From the NCBI RefSeq assembly GCF_014023125.1, contig NZ_CP048914.1:1826698-1890697 (forward strand): a DNA stretch of 64,000 nucleotides, given 5' to 3'. A program made the position numbers and the translations under genes. Of this stretch, positions 42,486 to 52,156 are shown one piece after another. The DNA is from Candidatus Xianfuyuplasma coldseepsis. Lineage in GTDB: Bacteria; Bacillota_I; Bacilli_A; Izemoplasmatales; Izemoplasmataceae. Below the pieces are notes generated by a model. That model was given only the letters and a program-made list of their open reading frames with translations, did not search any database and was not told where the DNA came from. Position 1 is the stretch's first letter, and every line of letters begins with the position of its first letter.

Positions 42486-44248
42486 CGATTCTCCTCCTTA
42501 AGTTTTAAATCGCGGTATTCAGCTAATTTTATTTTTTCTTGTATGGTTGGTGCAACTCGTATTTCTTCATTCCATTGTTCAATTTGAATCGTTTTTAAGT
42601 AGTCATTTAACACGTTTTTAAAATCTAGATATTCTTTGGCATCTAATGTAATTCCTTTGTATCGTACTTTGGACTCGTAAAAATGACGTTGTTCATCATT
42701 TAACTGTTGTTCAAAGTCCACAATTGAAATTTCTTTCACAGCATCAGAATCCAAATTGAAATACATATCTTCAATCATCATGCGTAAATCTCGAACCATA
42801 TCGGAAATATAGAACATACCATTAAATTCACGATTGAAGTCTTCTACATACTTATAACTATCCAAAAAATAATTCAAGATATATCGCTCTGCTACTTCGT
42901 ATTTCGAATCAATAGGAACACGTCTAATCTGACGTTTTGTAATGTTTTTAATGTTGCGTTTCGTGTATTGTTCAAAGTCCTGACGAATCGATTCTACACT
43001 GATTTTTGTATCCTGTGCCAAACGCTTAATATACGTTTCGATAATCGTATGTGATGTATTTTTAATTAAATCAAATACGGTTTTCTTAAATCGTTCAATG
43101 TCCAACATTTTCGTAAAATCAATATCCATGTTGTTTTTCAAATAATTGAACTCAATAATATCAATCCAACCATCATTAATTACCGATAATAGTTTATCCG
43201 TACCATATTTCTGAATATAATCATCGGGATCCATTCGATCCGGTAAGACGACAATCTTAATCTCTAATCCTTCATTTTGACATAGATTAATTGCCCGTGA
43301 TGTGGCTTCAATTCCAGCGGGGTCCCCATCGTAACAAATCGTAATCTGCTTTGTATATTTACGAATGAGTTGAACTTGCTCTTTTGTAAATGAAGTTCCC
43401 ATTGATGCAACACTTTCGGTTATACCACTTCGATGTGCGGCAATGACATCCATGTATCCTTCAAACAAGACAACGCGATTGTGCTTCTGAATCGCCGGGA
43501 TCGCATTGTGTAAATTAAACAATACGGAGCTTTTGGTAAATACAGTCGTTTGGGGACTGTTGATGTATTTTGGTTGGGTATCGCTAGATGCTTGGTAAAC
43601 CCGTCCTGAAAACGCCACTACACGTCCTCGTTCGTCTTTTATCGGAATGATAATCCGATTGCGAAAGAGGTCATAAAAACGATCATTTTGGCCTTCTTTT
43701 GTCAAGCCGAGATCGTGTAAATCAGATAATAATATGCCTTTTGCCGATAATGTTTTGGTTAAAACATCGTAATCTCCCGGTGCTAAACCGATATCAAACT
43801 GGCGTATAATCTCTTGATCAATGCCCCGATCCAAAAGGTATTGTTGCGCCTGTAAACCTTGCTTTGTATTCGATAAATACAATTTATAGAAATGGAGTGC
43901 ATCAAGATTAATTTCATAATAACGTTTGTGGGGATCGTCTTTCTTAAAATCCCCAAAATCCAAGTTCATGTTCGCTCGATCCGCTAAGGATTCAACAGCC
44001 TCGACAAAACTCAGTTGATTGATTTTTTGAACAAAGGTAATCGCATCCCCGGTTTCACCACAGGAAAAGCAATGATAGAACTGCTTGTCTGGTTCCACGG
44101 AGAAGGAGGGGGTTTTCTCACTGTGAAAAGGGCATAAGCCAAAATAACTCTTTCCTTGTTTTGAAAGAGTTACGGTTTCGCCAATGAGATCGACAATGTC
44201 GGTTTTGGCCAAGATTTCTTTGATGGTAGCATCTTGGATTTTTGGCAT
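42467..44248 (-). CDS. dnaG: DNA primase
   Basis: Synthesises RNA primers at the replication fork. The CHC2 zinc ribbon ligands are C39, H42, C60 and C63. The RNA polymerase core with TOPRIM domain shows [17 protein letters not shown] and [12 protein letters not shown] (Asp residues that bind metal), and the C-terminal helical domain for the DnaB helicase is about residues 450-593. Full length. The gene stands between glyS and rpoD, the classic macromolecular synthesis arrangement. AGGAGG lies 5 bases before the ATG. Confidence 0.96.
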   Translation of the reverse strand: MPKIQDATIKEILAKTDIVDLIGETVTLSKQGKSYFGLCPFHSEKTPSFSVEPDKQFYHCFSCGETGDAITFVQKINQLSFVEAVESLADRANMNLDFGDFKKDDPHKRYYEINLDALHFYKLYLSNTKQGLQAQQYLLDRGIDQEIIRQFDIGLAPGDYDVLTKTLSAKGILLSDLHDLGLTKEGQNDRFYDLFRNRIIIPIKDERGRVVAFSGRVYQASSDTQPKYINSPQTTVFTKSSVLFNLHNAIPAIQKHNRVVLFEGYMDVIAAHRSGITESVASMGTSFTKEQVQLIRKYTKQITICYDGDPAGIEATSRAINLCQNEGLEIKIVVLPDRMDPDDYIQKYGTDKLLSVINDGWIDIIEFNYLKNNMDIDFTKMLDIERFKKTVFDLIKNTSHTIIETYIKRLAQDTKISVESIRQDFEQYTKRNIKNITKRQIRRVPIDSKYEVAERYILNYFLDSYKYVEDFNREFNGMFYISDMVRDLRMMIEDMYFNLDSDAVKEISIVDFEQQLNDEQRHFYESKVRYKGITLDAKEYLDFKNVLNDYLKTIQIEQWNEEIRVAPTIQEKIKLAEYRDLKLKEENRWIKRK

Positions 44249-44256
44249 GTGTCCTC

Positions 44257-45636
44257 CTAGTATTTCAATTGTTCACGTAAATACGGTATTAATTCCTCTT
44301 TGGTTAACGTCACCTGTTCCATCGAGTCACGATGGCGTACTGTAAACGTTTTGTTGTTGATTGAATCGTCATCTACCGTTACAACAAAAGGCGTTCCTAT
44401 GGCATCCTGACGTCGATACCGACGACCAATCTTTCCGGATTCATCATAGGTTACCATCCATTCGTTAGATAAATAGTCCAACATATCTTCGGCTGCTTCT
44501 TTATGATATTTCTTAATCAATGGTAATACCGCAACTTGATACGGTGCGAGATGAGGTGCTAGTTGTAAGTTAATTCGTGTCTCCCCGTTGTCCAATGTTT
44601 CTTCTTGATAAGCAGATGATAATATTGCTAAGAACAATCGTTCTACACCAAGAGATGGCTCAATGACATATGGGAGATACTTTTCATTGGTGATGGGGTC
44701 CAGATATTCTAAGTTTTGGCTGGAATACTCTTGATGTTGTTTTAAATCGTAATCGGTCCGTGATGCAATACCCCATAACTCATCAAAACCCCAAGGGAAT
44801 TGAAACTCAATATCCGTTGTCGCATTGGAATAATGGGATAACTGCTCTGGTAAGTGATCGCGAAGTCGAATGTCTTGATCTCTTAATCCAAGGGATAATA
44901 GAAATTGATGAGATGTATTTTTCCAATAGTCAAACCACTCCAACTCAGTCCCTGGTTTACAAAAAAATTCCAACTCCATTTGTTCAAATTCACGGGTCCT
45001 AAAAATGAAATTACCTGGGGTGATTTCATTGCGGAAAGACTTCCCGATTTGGCCAATCCCAAACGGGACTTTTTTACGACTCGTTCGTTGGATATGTTTA
45101 AAATTCAAAAAGATTCCTTGCGCCGTTTCCGGTCGCAAATAGATATCACTTGTACTATCAGTTGTAACCCCTTGAGAGGTTTTAAACATCAAATTAAATT
45201 GACGAATATCGGTATAGGATAAGGCACCACAATTGGGACATACGATGTGTTCATCAATGATGTATTGCATCATTTTATCATTGCTCCAACCATCGGCGTT
45301 AACCGCACCTTGGGTATGCTCCTCGATTAATTTATCGGCACGATGTCTCGTATTACATTGTTTACAATCGGTTAATGGATCACTGAATCCTCCAACATGG
45401 CCGCTGGCCTCCCACACTTTTGGATTGAGGAGAATTGAGCTGTCCAATCCAACATTGAGATTGCCTTCTTGAATAAACTTCTTCCACCACGATTGTTTGA
45501 TGTTATTCTTTAACAATACACCAAGTGGTCCATAATCCCATGTATTGGCTAACCCACCATATATTTCGCTTCCTTGGAATACAAAACCATAATTCTTAGC
45601 GTAATTCACTAATTCTTCCATTGATATTTTGTTCAT
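44257..45636 (-). CDS. glyS: Glycyl-tRNA synthetase (homodimeric type)
   Basis: A single-chain class II synthetase of 459 residues, not the alpha/beta GlyQ-GlyS form. Motif 1/2 ([27 protein letters not shown]; quoted in two parts, [12 protein letters not shown] and [14 protein letters not shown]), a zinc-like CPNCGALSY, and motif 3 ([14 protein letters not shown]) with the C-terminal anticodon domain are clear. The alpha2 form is typical of Mollicutes, Staphylococcus and clostridial groups. AGGAGG precedes the ATG and an extended -10 promoter is found upstream, with no T-box. It leads the glyS-dnaG-rpoD-trmK-nif3 operon. Confidence 0.96.
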   Translation of the reverse strand: MNKISMEELVNYAKNYGFVFQGSEIYGGLANTWDYGPLGVLLKNNIKQSWWKKFIQEGNLNVGLDSSILLNPKVWEASGHVGGFSDPLTDCKQCNTRHRADKLIEEHTQGAVNADGWSNDKMMQYIIDEHIVCPNCGALSYTDIRQFNLMFKTSQGVTTDSTSDIYLRPETAQGIFLNFKHIQRTSRKKVPFGIGQIGKSFRNEITPGNFIFRTREFEQMELEFFCKPGTELEWFDYWKNTSHQFLLSLGLRDQDIRLRDHLPEQLSHYSNATTDIEFQFPWGFDELWGIASRTDYDLKQHQEYSSQNLEYLDPITNEKYLPYVIEPSLGVERLFLAILSSAYQEETLDNGETRINLQLAPHLAPYQVAVLPLIKKYHKEAAEDMLDYLSNEWMVTYDESGKIGRRYRRQDAIGTPFVVTVDDDSINNKTFTVRHRDSMEQVTLTKEELIPYLREQLKY

Positions 45637-45680
45637 AGATGCCTCCTAAATCCTATTTTGGACATAATTATGCAGTTTAT

Positions 45681-45689
45681 ATTATACCA
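45681..45689 (-). promoter_or_regulatory. Extended -10 promoter of glyS-dnaG-rpoD
   Basis: TGGTATAAT on the minus strand; no -35 consensus at the right distance (the position falls in the recO terminator). Start near 45674, about 38 bases before the ATG. Confidence 0.6.
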
Positions 45690-45696
45690 TACTATC

Positions 45697-45719
45697 AAAA
45701 AAAAGAGGTATCCTCTTTT
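45697..45719 (-). terminator. Terminator of the phoH-era-recO operon
   Basis: Stem AAAAGAGG/CCTCTTTT (45701-45708 with 45712-45719), 3-base loop, T-run on the minus strand, touching the recO stop. Confidence 0.85.
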
Positions 45720-46438
45720 CAGTATTTTTTAATTTGCTTTAATATCGTTCGACTTTTCGAATGATAACCAACAAACTCATCGTATAACGCATCGATGATG
45801 TGTCGGATTAGAATGCGATAGTTCCCTTCGATATCAGGTATATTATTCATTGTAATATCGATATAATACAAATCTTTTAACCATTGATACACGTCTTTTT
45901 CATAGCCGATTTGTATTCCTTCCAAATGATGGTTACAAATCAATCCACCACTACTGATGTGGAACACCAGATGGTCCATGTTCCCACAAATAACACAGTT
46001 ATTAAAATGAAGTCCTGTCCCTAGAAAATATAACAGTTTTAGCTCGACGATAAATGATAAAACTTCCGGATCGCTTTCTCGGTTCATTTTGTCAAACACT
46101 TTTTGGAGGAACTGAAACATTTTCTCATGATCGCTATCCTCTGGGATCGTATTGCGCACCAATTCTAAGATATGATTCATATAGGTGTATGCGATGATAT
46201 CTTGTTTAATGTGTTCATAGTCCTCGATGAGTTCTCCATCTTTTAATATGGGAAATGAGGACTTTGATAAAGAACAACGAATGACCGTTCCATTTTGACT
46301 TAAGAAGCGGTTGACGTTGTTCAATTTTTTAACACCATGAGCAATGACACTTGCGTGTCCACTTGGTGTATATAGATAGAGAATTTTACTACTATCTTTG
46401 TAATCAATTTGATGCAGGACAATGGCAATGGTGTCCAT
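45719..46438 (-). CDS. recO: DNA repair protein RecO
   Basis: A recombination mediator that loads RecA onto SSB-coated DNA in the RecFOR pathway. 239 residues, with an N-terminal OB fold (VLHQIDYKDSSKILYLYT), a helical middle and a zinc-binding-like CVICGN...GGLICNHH in the C-terminal domain. The ATG at 46436-46438 follows AGGTGA; an in-frame GTG three codons earlier belongs to that site. The era-recO order is conserved in Bacillota. RecJ (28 kb) provides the matching nuclease. Confidence 0.92.
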   Translation of the reverse strand: MDTIAIVLHQIDYKDSSKILYLYTPSGHASVIAHGVKKLNNVNRFLSQNGTVIRCSLSKSSFPILKDGELIEDYEHIKQDIIAYTYMNHILELVRNTIPEDSDHEKMFQFLQKVFDKMNRESDPEVLSFIVELKLLYFLGTGLHFNNCVICGNMDHLVFHISSGGLICNHHLEGIQIGYEKDVYQWLKDLYYIDITMNNIPDIEGNYRILIRHIIDALYDEFVGYHSKSRTILKQIKKY

Positions 46439-46447
46439 AGTTCTCAC

Positions 46448-47347
46448 CTACAACTCTTCGGTATACCCATAATTGCGCAAGTGAAAGTCTTTATTACGCC
46501 AATCTTTTACAACTTTCACATGTAAATCAAGGAAAATTTTATTTCCAAGTAAGTGGAGGATATCTTGACGTGCCAGTGTTCCAATTTGTTTGATCATGCG
46601 CCCGTTTTTACCTATGATAATACCTTTTTGGCTAGGCCGCTCAACAATAATCGAAGCATGAATATTGATTAACCGTGGATTGGTCGTATCATATTCCATT
46701 TGATCAATCAGACACATCACACTATGGGGAATTTCTTCCTTTGTTAATAATAGTACTTTCTCACGTACCAATTCACTGATTATAAACTTTTCCGGATGAT
46801 CGGTAATCATATCATCGGGGTAGTATTTGGGACCTTCTGGAAGTTCTTGTTTAATATCGTCTAGCAATCGTTCAACATTATCCCCACGAAGTGCACTAAT
46901 ACTAAAAATTCCTTTGAAGTTATACGCTTGTTTGAATCGATCAATATTCTGTTTCAATCCTGCAATATTCGTTGTTAAGTCCGCTTTGTTAACAATTAAG
47001 AAGACGGGTACCTTTACCCGCTGCAACTCATTGATGATAAATTCATCACCACCACCAAAGGATTGATTCCCATCGGTCATATACAAAATTAAATCGACAC
47101 TGGATAATGTATTGATCGCTTCTTTTGTCATAAATACCCCAAGTTTGTGATGCGGCTTGTGAATTCCGGGTGTATCGATAAATATGATTTGGGCATCATC
47201 GGTGGTATAAATCCCCGATATGTTATTTCGTGTCGTTTGCGGTTTATCACTAATGATCGTTACTTTTTGTCCGAGAACATGGTTTAAAAACGTTGATTTA
47301 CCAACATTGGGTCTTCCAATGATGGTGACAAAGCCACTGCGAAACAT
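46448..47347 (-). CDS. era: GTPase Era
   Basis: Ribosome-assembly GTPase that binds the 3' end of 16S rRNA. G1 GRPNVGKST (residues 11-19), G3 DTPGIHKP, G4 NKAD, and the C-terminal KH domain with IIVERPSQKGIIIGKNGRMIKQIG. Length 299 residues. It overlaps cdd by one base and precedes recO. YbeY, also in this operon, acts on the same 3' end, which explains the grouping. Confidence 0.96.
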   Translation of the reverse strand: MFRSGFVTIIGRPNVGKSTFLNHVLGQKVTIISDKPQTTRNNISGIYTTDDAQIIFIDTPGIHKPHHKLGVFMTKEAINTLSSVDLILYMTDGNQSFGGGDEFIINELQRVKVPVFLIVNKADLTTNIAGLKQNIDRFKQAYNFKGIFSISALRGDNVERLLDDIKQELPEGPKYYPDDMITDHPEKFIISELVREKVLLLTKEEIPHSVMCLIDQMEYDTTNPRLINIHASIIVERPSQKGIIIGKNGRMIKQIGTLARQDILHLLGNKIFLDLHVKVVKDWRNKDFHLRNYGYTEEL

Positions 47348-47739
47348 TAGAGATCACTTTCATCAAAGGCAAGGGGTAGTAGCTCTTTATTGGACACGGT
47401 GGTAACCGATCCATTGTTTGTAACGAGATGAATCGGAACATCCGGCGTCATCAGTTCACTCATCACTTGACGACAAGCACCACACGGACTAACAAGATGA
47501 TCTTTCTCAGTTGTGATTACCATTTCTTTGATATCCTCTTTTCGATACCCTTTCGTATAAGCGGTATACAAAGCTGTCCGTTCCGCACAATTGGTTAAGC
47601 CAAAAGAAGCATTTTCAACGTTGACTCCGGTAATAATTGTTCCATCATGTAAACGAATTGCCGCAGCAACCTTAAACCCCGAGTACTTCGAATAGGAGTT
47701 GGATAACACGTTTTTTGCTTGTTCATATAAATCGTTCAT
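47347..47739 (-). CDS. cdd: Cytidine deaminase
   Basis: Converts cytidine and deoxycytidine to uridine forms, a salvage step. Zinc ligands are the Cys of NCAERTALY and the pair in PCGACRQVM; the catalytic Glu is in CAE. NVENASFGLTNCAERT is the family signature. 130 residues. ATG 7 bases downstream of the ybeY stop, overlapping era by one base. The phoH-ybeY-(dgkA)-cdd-era order is well known in Bacillota; here dgkA is missing. Confidence 0.95.
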   Translation of the reverse strand: MNDLYEQAKNVLSNSYSKYSGFKVAAAIRLHDGTIITGVNVENASFGLTNCAERTALYTAYTKGYRKEDIKEMVITTEKDHLVSPCGACRQVMSELMTPDVPIHLVTNNGSVTTVSNKELLPLAFDESDL

Positions 47740-47746
47740 AAAGCAC

Positions 47747-48169
47747 CTACCTTACTACATTTGCTTGTTGCAATATTTGTTCTTGTAATTGAAACATTTC
47801 CGTTTCTTCTTCGGGTGTATGATGATCATACCCGAGTGTATGCAACAATCCATGAACCGCAAGAAAACCAAGCTCACGTTCAAGGGAATGTTCATATATA
47901 ATGGCCTGTCGTTCACAGGTTTCCATAGAGATAAATACATCACCGAGATGATGCATGTATCCATCCGGAAACGTCAGCACATCTGTGGGTTGTGATTTAT
48001 CACGATACTGGCTGTTCAACGCGGTAATTTCTTCATCATCAACAAGAATGATTGTAATCGAATAGGATTCTTTTTTAAGCATCTTGCTGCCAATTTGTAA
48101 CACGCGTTCGATAACAGGATACGATTGGTCACTAAAATAATTTACGATATTTATTTTCATAGTTTTCAT
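47747..48169 (-). CDS. ybeY: Endoribonuclease YbeY
   Basis: A metal-dependent RNase for 16S rRNA 3' processing and ribosome quality control. HGLLHTLGYDHH holds the three zinc His (H-x3-H-x5-H). DVLTFP and LGDVFIS are the usual flanking motifs. The ATG at 48167-48169 overlaps phoH by 38 bases; a second ATG three codons in is equally possible, and neither has a strong site, so it is probably coupled to phoH. Confidence 0.93.
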   Translation of the reverse strand: MKTMKINIVNYFSDQSYPVIERVLQIGSKMLKKESYSITIILVDDEEITALNSQYRDKSQPTDVLTFPDGYMHHLGDVFISMETCERQAIIYEHSLERELGFLAVHGLLHTLGYDHHTPEEETEMFQLQEQILQQANVVR

Positions 48170-49118
48170 ACCGTTCTAGTACTTTTTGTACCAATGGATG
48201 ACGAATGACATCAACCCGTTCAAAGGTAATGATTTCAATTCCATCGACTGCTTCTAATAAATGAATGGCTTGGACAAGTCCACTATTGGTCTTTTTCGGT
48301 AAATCAATTTGGGTGATATCTCCGGTAACGACCATCTTCGAATTAAACCCCATCCGCGTTAAAAACAGTTTCATTTGATTGGTCGTTGTATTTTGCGCTT
48401 CGTCTAGAATGACATATGCATTTTCGAGTGTACGACCACGCATATAGGCGAGAGGTGCTATTTCAATGATGCCTTTTTCAATCATCTCTTCCGTTTGTTT
48501 CGTCCCGAGCGCTTCATAAAGCGCATCATAGAGCGGCCGTAAATACGGATCAATTTTTTCCTTTAAATCACCTGGTAGAAACCCTAAGTTTTCTCCAGCT
48601 TCAACAGCAGGACGCGTCAGGATTAACTTTTTAACACTACCATCTTTCAGACGACTGATCGCATTCATCACTGCAACATAGGTTTTCCCAGTTCCAGCTG
48701 GACCAATTCCAAACACCAAATCGTTTTTCTTGATCGCTTGGATATAATGGCGTTGATTCAATGTCTTTGCATAAATCGGACGACCACTAACCGTCTTTGT
48801 AATCAACAGTCGATTGGTGTACAGTTCAAAAATATCATCGGCCGACATCTGCTCCATCAATTTGGCAATATAAATGATATCTCGTTCACTGATAACGACA
48901 TTGTGGTTGACGATTTTCATCAAGACAAAGAAAATTTGATTCATCTTATCAACCATGGCTTCATCATTCGTATCAATATAGATATCCTCACCTTTGGAAA
49001 AAATCTTGATATTGTACATTGAACCCAAGACACTGATGTTGCGATCTTGATTCCCTATTACCATTCGAAACGTGTTGAGATTATCAAAGGTAACATGAAG
49101 TTTTGTTAAATTGTCCAA
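48132..49118 (-). CDS. phoH: PhoH-like ATPase
   Basis: 328-residue P-loop ATPase with Walker A GPAGTGKTYVAV around residue 137 and Walker B ILDEAQNTT. TRPAVEAGENLGFLPGDLKEKIDPY is the family signature (key words RPAVEAGE, FLPGDL). An N-terminal KH-like region precedes it. PhoH goes with YbeY in nearly all Bacillota and is thought to act on RNA, but its exact task is not known. The promoter is a compact extended -10 box between it and the rpsU terminator. Confidence 0.92.
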   Translation of the reverse strand: MDNLTKLHVTFDNLNTFRMVIGNQDRNISVLGSMYNIKIFSKGEDIYIDTNDEAMVDKMNQIFFVLMKIVNHNVVISERDIIYIAKLMEQMSADDIFELYTNRLLITKTVSGRPIYAKTLNQRHYIQAIKKNDLVFGIGPAGTGKTYVAVMNAISRLKDGSVKKLILTRPAVEAGENLGFLPGDLKEKIDPYLRPLYDALYEALGTKQTEEMIEKGIIEIAPLAYMRGRTLENAYVILDEAQNTTTNQMKLFLTRMGFNSKMVVTGDITQIDLPKKTNSGLVQAIHLLEAVDGIEIITFERVDVIRHPLVQKVLERYENYENKYRKLF

Positions 49119-49148
49119 ATTATCAAACTCCCATCCTATTCTAGGTTT

Positions 49149-49157
49149 ATTATACCA
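49149..49157 (-). promoter_or_regulatory. Extended -10 promoter of phoH-ybeY-cdd-era-recO
   Basis: TGGTATAAT on the minus strand, the same nine bases as at glyS. It starts about 24 bases before the phoH ATG. No clear -35; the rpsU terminator hairpin lies directly upstream. Confidence 0.6.
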
Positions 49158-49164
49158 TATTAGG

Positions 49165-49196
49165 GGAAAAAAATAACGGTAATTATACCGTTATTT
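49165..49196 (-). terminator. Terminator of rpsU
   Basis: 11-bp stem AAATAACGGTA/TACCGTTATTT (49171-49181 with 49186-49196), 4-base loop, seven T on the minus strand; 8 bases past the rpsU stop. Confidence 0.9.
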
Positions 49197-49203
49197 AGTT
49201 GGT

Positions 49204-49377
49204 TTATCCTCGTTTTTTAGCGTTTGCTTTGCGACGCATTTTCTTTGAAATACTAGGTTTTAAGTAATACTCTCGTTTGCGAGCTTCTTGCAGGGTACCG
49301 GATCGAGAAACGTCACGTTTAAAACGACGTAAAGCATCTTCGATAGTTTCGTTATCCTTAACTACAGTTTTTGGCAT
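49204..49377 (-). CDS. rpsU: 30S ribosomal protein S21
   Basis: A 57-residue basic protein: [20 protein letters not shown], then [20 protein letters not shown], then [17 protein letters not shown], the standard Bacillota S21. It sits by the anti-Shine-Dalgarno region at the 3' end of 16S rRNA. GGAGGG lies 9 bases before the ATG. It is monocistronic here, with promoter TTTACA-TATTAT and a terminator, but directly precedes phoH-ybeY-era, whose products also deal with the 16S 3' end. It is too short for many gene finders. Confidence 0.97.
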   Translation of the reverse strand: MPKTVVKDNETIEDALRRFKRDVSRSGTLQEARKREYYLKPSISKKMRRKANAKKRG

Positions 49378-49415
49378 AATTTGGTCCCTCCTTTCACTCT
49401 ATAATAACCTTTTAT

Positions 49416-49444
49416 ATAATAGCAAAATAATATCATAATGTAAA
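49416..49444 (-). promoter_or_regulatory. Sigma-A promoter of rpsU
   Basis: TTTACA (49439-49444), 17 bases, TATTAT (49416-49421) on the minus strand, about 30 bases before the GGAGG site. Confidence 0.75.
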
Positions 49445-49453
49445 GGAAATTCC

Positions 49454-49479
49454 AAAAAAGTTTCTTTTTTATAGAAACT
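49454..49479 (-). terminator. Orphan hairpin upstream of the rpsU promoter
   Basis: AGTTTCT/AGAAACT (49459-49465 with 49473-49479), 7-base A/T loop, then five T on the minus strand. No minus-strand gene ends here; it could stop leftward readthrough from mtaB or antisense RNA of the 49.5 kb gene before it reaches rpsU. Confidence 0.45.
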
Positions 49480-49498
49480 ATTCAATAAAGCGATAATA

Positions 49499-49507
49499 TG
49501 GTACAAT
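49499..49507 (+). promoter_or_regulatory. Extended -10 promoter of the 49.5 kb gene
   Basis: TGGTACAAT on the plus strand; start near 49514, about 19 bases before the ATG at 49533. No -35 consensus. Confidence 0.5.
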
Positions 49508-49532
49508 AGAGGTGTCAAAAGGTGGTGAGTAA

Positions 49533-50093
49533 ATGACATTTTCAGAAGTAATTCAATTTGTATTAGACTACATTGTACCAATTGTTTTAGGCTTAATCAT
49601 CTTATATCTCGTCATTAAACGCTTAAATAAGACTGCAAAAATCTACCTTCGTATGAAAAAATATGTCAAACAAGCAATCAAACTCGACCGTAAAAAATTT
49701 AACGGGTTGCAACTCGTAGACAAGATTAAACGTAAACGCAAACGTCATTCCAACTCCTTCCAACACTTGCGTGGCGGAGCGAAACGATTGAGTAGAAAAT
49801 ACTTTGCACATAAAATTGAAGAAATCCCCGTCTTTACAAGGTATACGCACGGTAAACTATTTAAACGTTCGAAAAACAAGGTTGCCATTTACATCAAACA
49901 AGGAAAGAAAACACTGGAAAAAATCTATATGAAACATGGTGTGAAGCGGTTAATCGAATCGACAAACAACCATCATTGTCTCGATGAAATGATCACCTTT
50001 CTCCATTATTTACCCGATGCCATCTTAGAACAACGTCCCTATGATATCTATGTTGCAGCAACGGATGTTAATATCACCTACCAAGTAAAATAA
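49533..50093 (+). CDS. Basic membrane-anchored protein of unknown function
   Basis: 186 residues: one N-terminal membrane helix (about 10-28), then a cytoplasmic, strongly basic domain with Lys/Arg clusters (KRLNKTAKIYLRMKKY, KIKRKRKRHSN, RGGAKRLSRKY, KRSKNK), ending in a less charged segment (FLHYLPDAILEQRPYDIYVA). No family is recognised. Its charge and position next to rpsU would suit RNA, nucleoid or acidic-lipid contact at the membrane, but that is speculation. AGGTGGTGAGTAA before the ATG is a good site. It is flanked by its own promoter and a strong shared terminator. Confidence 0.75.
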   Translation: MTFSEVIQFVLDYIVPIVLGLIILYLVIKRLNKTAKIYLRMKKYVKQAIKLDRKKFNGLQLVDKIKRKRKRHSNSFQHLRGGAKRLSRKYFAHKIEEIPVFTRYTHGKLFKRSKNKVAIYIKQGKKTLEKIYMKHGVKRLIESTNNHHCLDEMITFLHYLPDAILEQRPYDIYVAATDVNITYQVK

Positions 50094-50120
50094 AAGTTGA
50101 ACATCATTGTTCAACTTTTT
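50092..50120. terminator. Bidirectional terminator between the 49.5 kb gene and mtaB
   Basis: 12-bp stem AAAAGTTGAACA/TGTTCAACTTTT (50092-50103 with 50108-50119), 4-base loop, T-runs on both strands. The mtaB stop begins at 50104, in the loop. Confidence 0.9.
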
Positions 50121-51399
50121 TGATTTTAACAAGTACATCTTTATAATTTTTGGTCACAACTGTACAAGTAACGATTTGATTATGCAGCGTTGTATTACGC
50201 GGTGTTTTCACATAAATATAGGTATCACTATGGCCATATGTATATTGATCATCTGATGTCTCAAACAAGACACTAAGCTCTTCTTGTTGGGCGATATAAT
50301 TCGTAGCAAGTTCTTCGTTTAATTGTAACAGTTCATTAACGCGAATCGATTTGACAACACCGTTAATCTGATTGGACAACAACGCAGCTTTTGTACCATT
50401 TCGTTTCGAATATGGGAATACATGTAGTTCCGAAAACGCCATCGTTTTAATACACTCTTTCATCTCTAAAAAATGGTCATCGGTTTCACCAGGAAATCCC
50501 ACAATTACATCCGTAGTAATCGCTATATTCGGTATTTTTTGTCGAATTTCTTGAATTCGCTGTTGAAATTGTGCTGTGGTATACTTTCGTCGCATGGCTT
50601 GTAAAATAGCATCACTACCAGATTGAAGGGGAATGTGTAGATGGTTCGCAAACTGCTTCGAACGAGCAATCAATGAAATAATATCGTCGGTTAACTCATT
50701 GATTTCAATCGACGAAATTCGCAGTCGATTTAGACCCTCGATGTGTATCAAATCCTGTAGCAATTGGTATAAACTATAGTTCTCTAAATCCGTTCCATAC
50801 CCGCCTGTGTGAATCCCAGTTAATACGATTTCTTGATACCCATTTCGAACCAAATCGGCTGCTTCTTGAAGGACGCTTTTTGGGTCACGTGACCGTACAG
50901 GACCACGGGCAAAGGGAATAATGCAATAACTGCAAAAGTTGTTGCATCCGTCTTGTATTTTGAGAAACGCTCGTGTATTTTCCGTGAAATGTGTAACATG
51001 TGTTTCATCAAATACGCGATATCTTGATACATCGGTAACCTCTTCAATTTGCTGGCGCTTTCGACGATATTCTTCGACCAACATCACCAATCGTTCTCGC
51101 TGTTTGGTACCAATGATAATATCCACTCCATCAATTGCCCGAATGGTATCGGGATCGATCTGGGCATAGCAACCCATAACCGCAATAATTGCCTCGGGAT
51201 TCTTTTTGATTAGTTGTCGGATGACTTTTCGACTTTTCGCATCGCCTTGATTGGTAACGGTGCAAGTGTTAATCACATACACATCCGCATATTCTGATGG
51301 TTTTACTCGAGTATACCCCGCTTGCTCAAATAAGGTCCAAACACTCTCTGTCTCATACGTATTGACTTTACAACCTAATGTGTGAAATGCGATATTCAT
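50104..51399 (-). CDS. mtaB: tRNA t6A37 methylthiotransferase MtaB
   Basis: A radical-SAM methylthiotransferase that converts t6A37 to ms2t6A37 in tRNA. The N-terminal domain has TLGCKVNTYET and NTCTVTNQGDAKSRK, with three Cys for one [4Fe-4S] cluster; the radical-SAM motif is CNNFCSYCIIP, and a C-terminal TRAM-like domain follows. 431 residues. MtaB rather than MiaB is shown by TLGCKVN and the gene order dnaJ-rsmE-mtaB, which is standard in Bacillota. It overlaps rsmE by one base. Two 4Fe-4S clusters need a reduced ferredoxin-like donor. Confidence 0.95.
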   Translation of the reverse strand: MNIAFHTLGCKVNTYETESVWTLFEQAGYTRVKPSEYADVYVINTCTVTNQGDAKSRKVIRQLIKKNPEAIIAVMGCYAQIDPDTIRAIDGVDIIIGTKQRERLVMLVEEYRRKRQQIEEVTDVSRYRVFDETHVTHFTENTRAFLKIQDGCNNFCSYCIIPFARGPVRSRDPKSVLQEAADLVRNGYQEIVLTGIHTGGYGTDLENYSLYQLLQDLIHIEGLNRLRISSIEINELTDDIISLIARSKQFANHLHIPLQSGSDAILQAMRRKYTTAQFQQRIQEIRQKIPNIAITTDVIVGFPGETDDHFLEMKECIKTMAFSELHVFPYSKRNGTKAALLSNQINGVVKSIRVNELLQLNEELATNYIAQQEELSVLFETSDDQYTYGHSDTYIYVKTPRNTTLHNQIVTCTVVTKNYKDVLVKIKKVEQ

Positions 51400-52130
51400 T
51401 AAAACGACCCCATTTCATACAAGTAGGAGATAACACTCAAGAGATAGCTTGAGGCTGTTTCACTTCGTAATATTCGATGACCCAGGCTCACAAAATGAGC
51501 ATTAGGTTGGTGCTTTAAGATAGCAATATCTTTAGGACCTAATCCACCCTCAGGTCCAATTACTAACAATATGGATTGGTATGGTTTCGCCAATGTCTGT
51601 GGTAAGGTCTGGTGTTCTTCAACATCTTCATAAGCCACAATTATAACATCATAGTTCTTGAATGGTATATCACGAAGGTCATGGATTGGCAATACCTGTG
51701 CTTTTTCGGATCGATGCGATTGCTCGCTGGCTTCTTTAGCAATTGTATTCCACCGTTTGAGTTTCTGTGATTCTTTCGCCGGTTCTATTTTCACAATGGA
51801 TCGCGTCATGATCGTAGGAAATATGTGACGTACACCGAGTTCTGTACTCTTTTGAATCATATATTCAAGACGTTCGCGTCGAATGAGTCCTTGCGCGATA
51901 TCAACGTCAATACTGGATTCGGATGAGGTTAATAATGCATTTGGTATACAGCGAACACTATGATCGGTAAAATCCGTAATAACACTATCGTAACATTGTC
52001 CCTTTGAATCACATAAGATGATATTTGAACCCGTTGAAAAACGGATCACATGCTTTATGTGATGATAGTTTTCCACAAGCTCTATGACTTGATGGGGAAT
52101 TATTTCTTTGTCGATAAAATACCGTTGCAT
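51399..52130 (-). CDS. rsmE: 16S rRNA (uracil(1498)-N3)-methyltransferase
   Basis: A SPOUT-class methyltransferase of 243 residues. The knot motif is LLVIGPEGGLGPKDIAIL, followed by FVSLGHRILRSETAS, which is the RsmE signature with the SAM-binding Leu/Arg. An N-terminal PUA-like domain is present. Its ATG is close to a TGATATAAT promoter after the dnaJ terminator, so it can be expressed apart from the heat-shock genes. Confidence 0.95.
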   Translation of the reverse strand: MQRYFIDKEIIPHQVIELVENYHHIKHVIRFSTGSNIILCDSKGQCYDSVITDFTDHSVRCIPNALLTSSESSIDVDIAQGLIRRERLEYMIQKSTELGVRHIFPTIMTRSIVKIEPAKESQKLKRWNTIAKEASEQSHRSEKAQVLPIHDLRDIPFKNYDVIIVAYEDVEEHQTLPQTLAKPYQSILLVIGPEGGLGPKDIAILKHQPNAHFVSLGHRILRSETASSYLLSVISYLYEMGSF

Positions 52131-52145
52131 AAAATCACCATATCC

Positions 52146-52154
52146 ATTATATCA
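52146..52154 (-). promoter_or_regulatory. Extended -10 promoter of rsmE-mtaB
   Basis: TGATATAAT on the minus strand, giving a start about 9 bases before the rsmE ATG. The -35 position lies in the dnaJ terminator and has no consensus. Confidence 0.5.
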
Positions 52155-52156
52155 CA

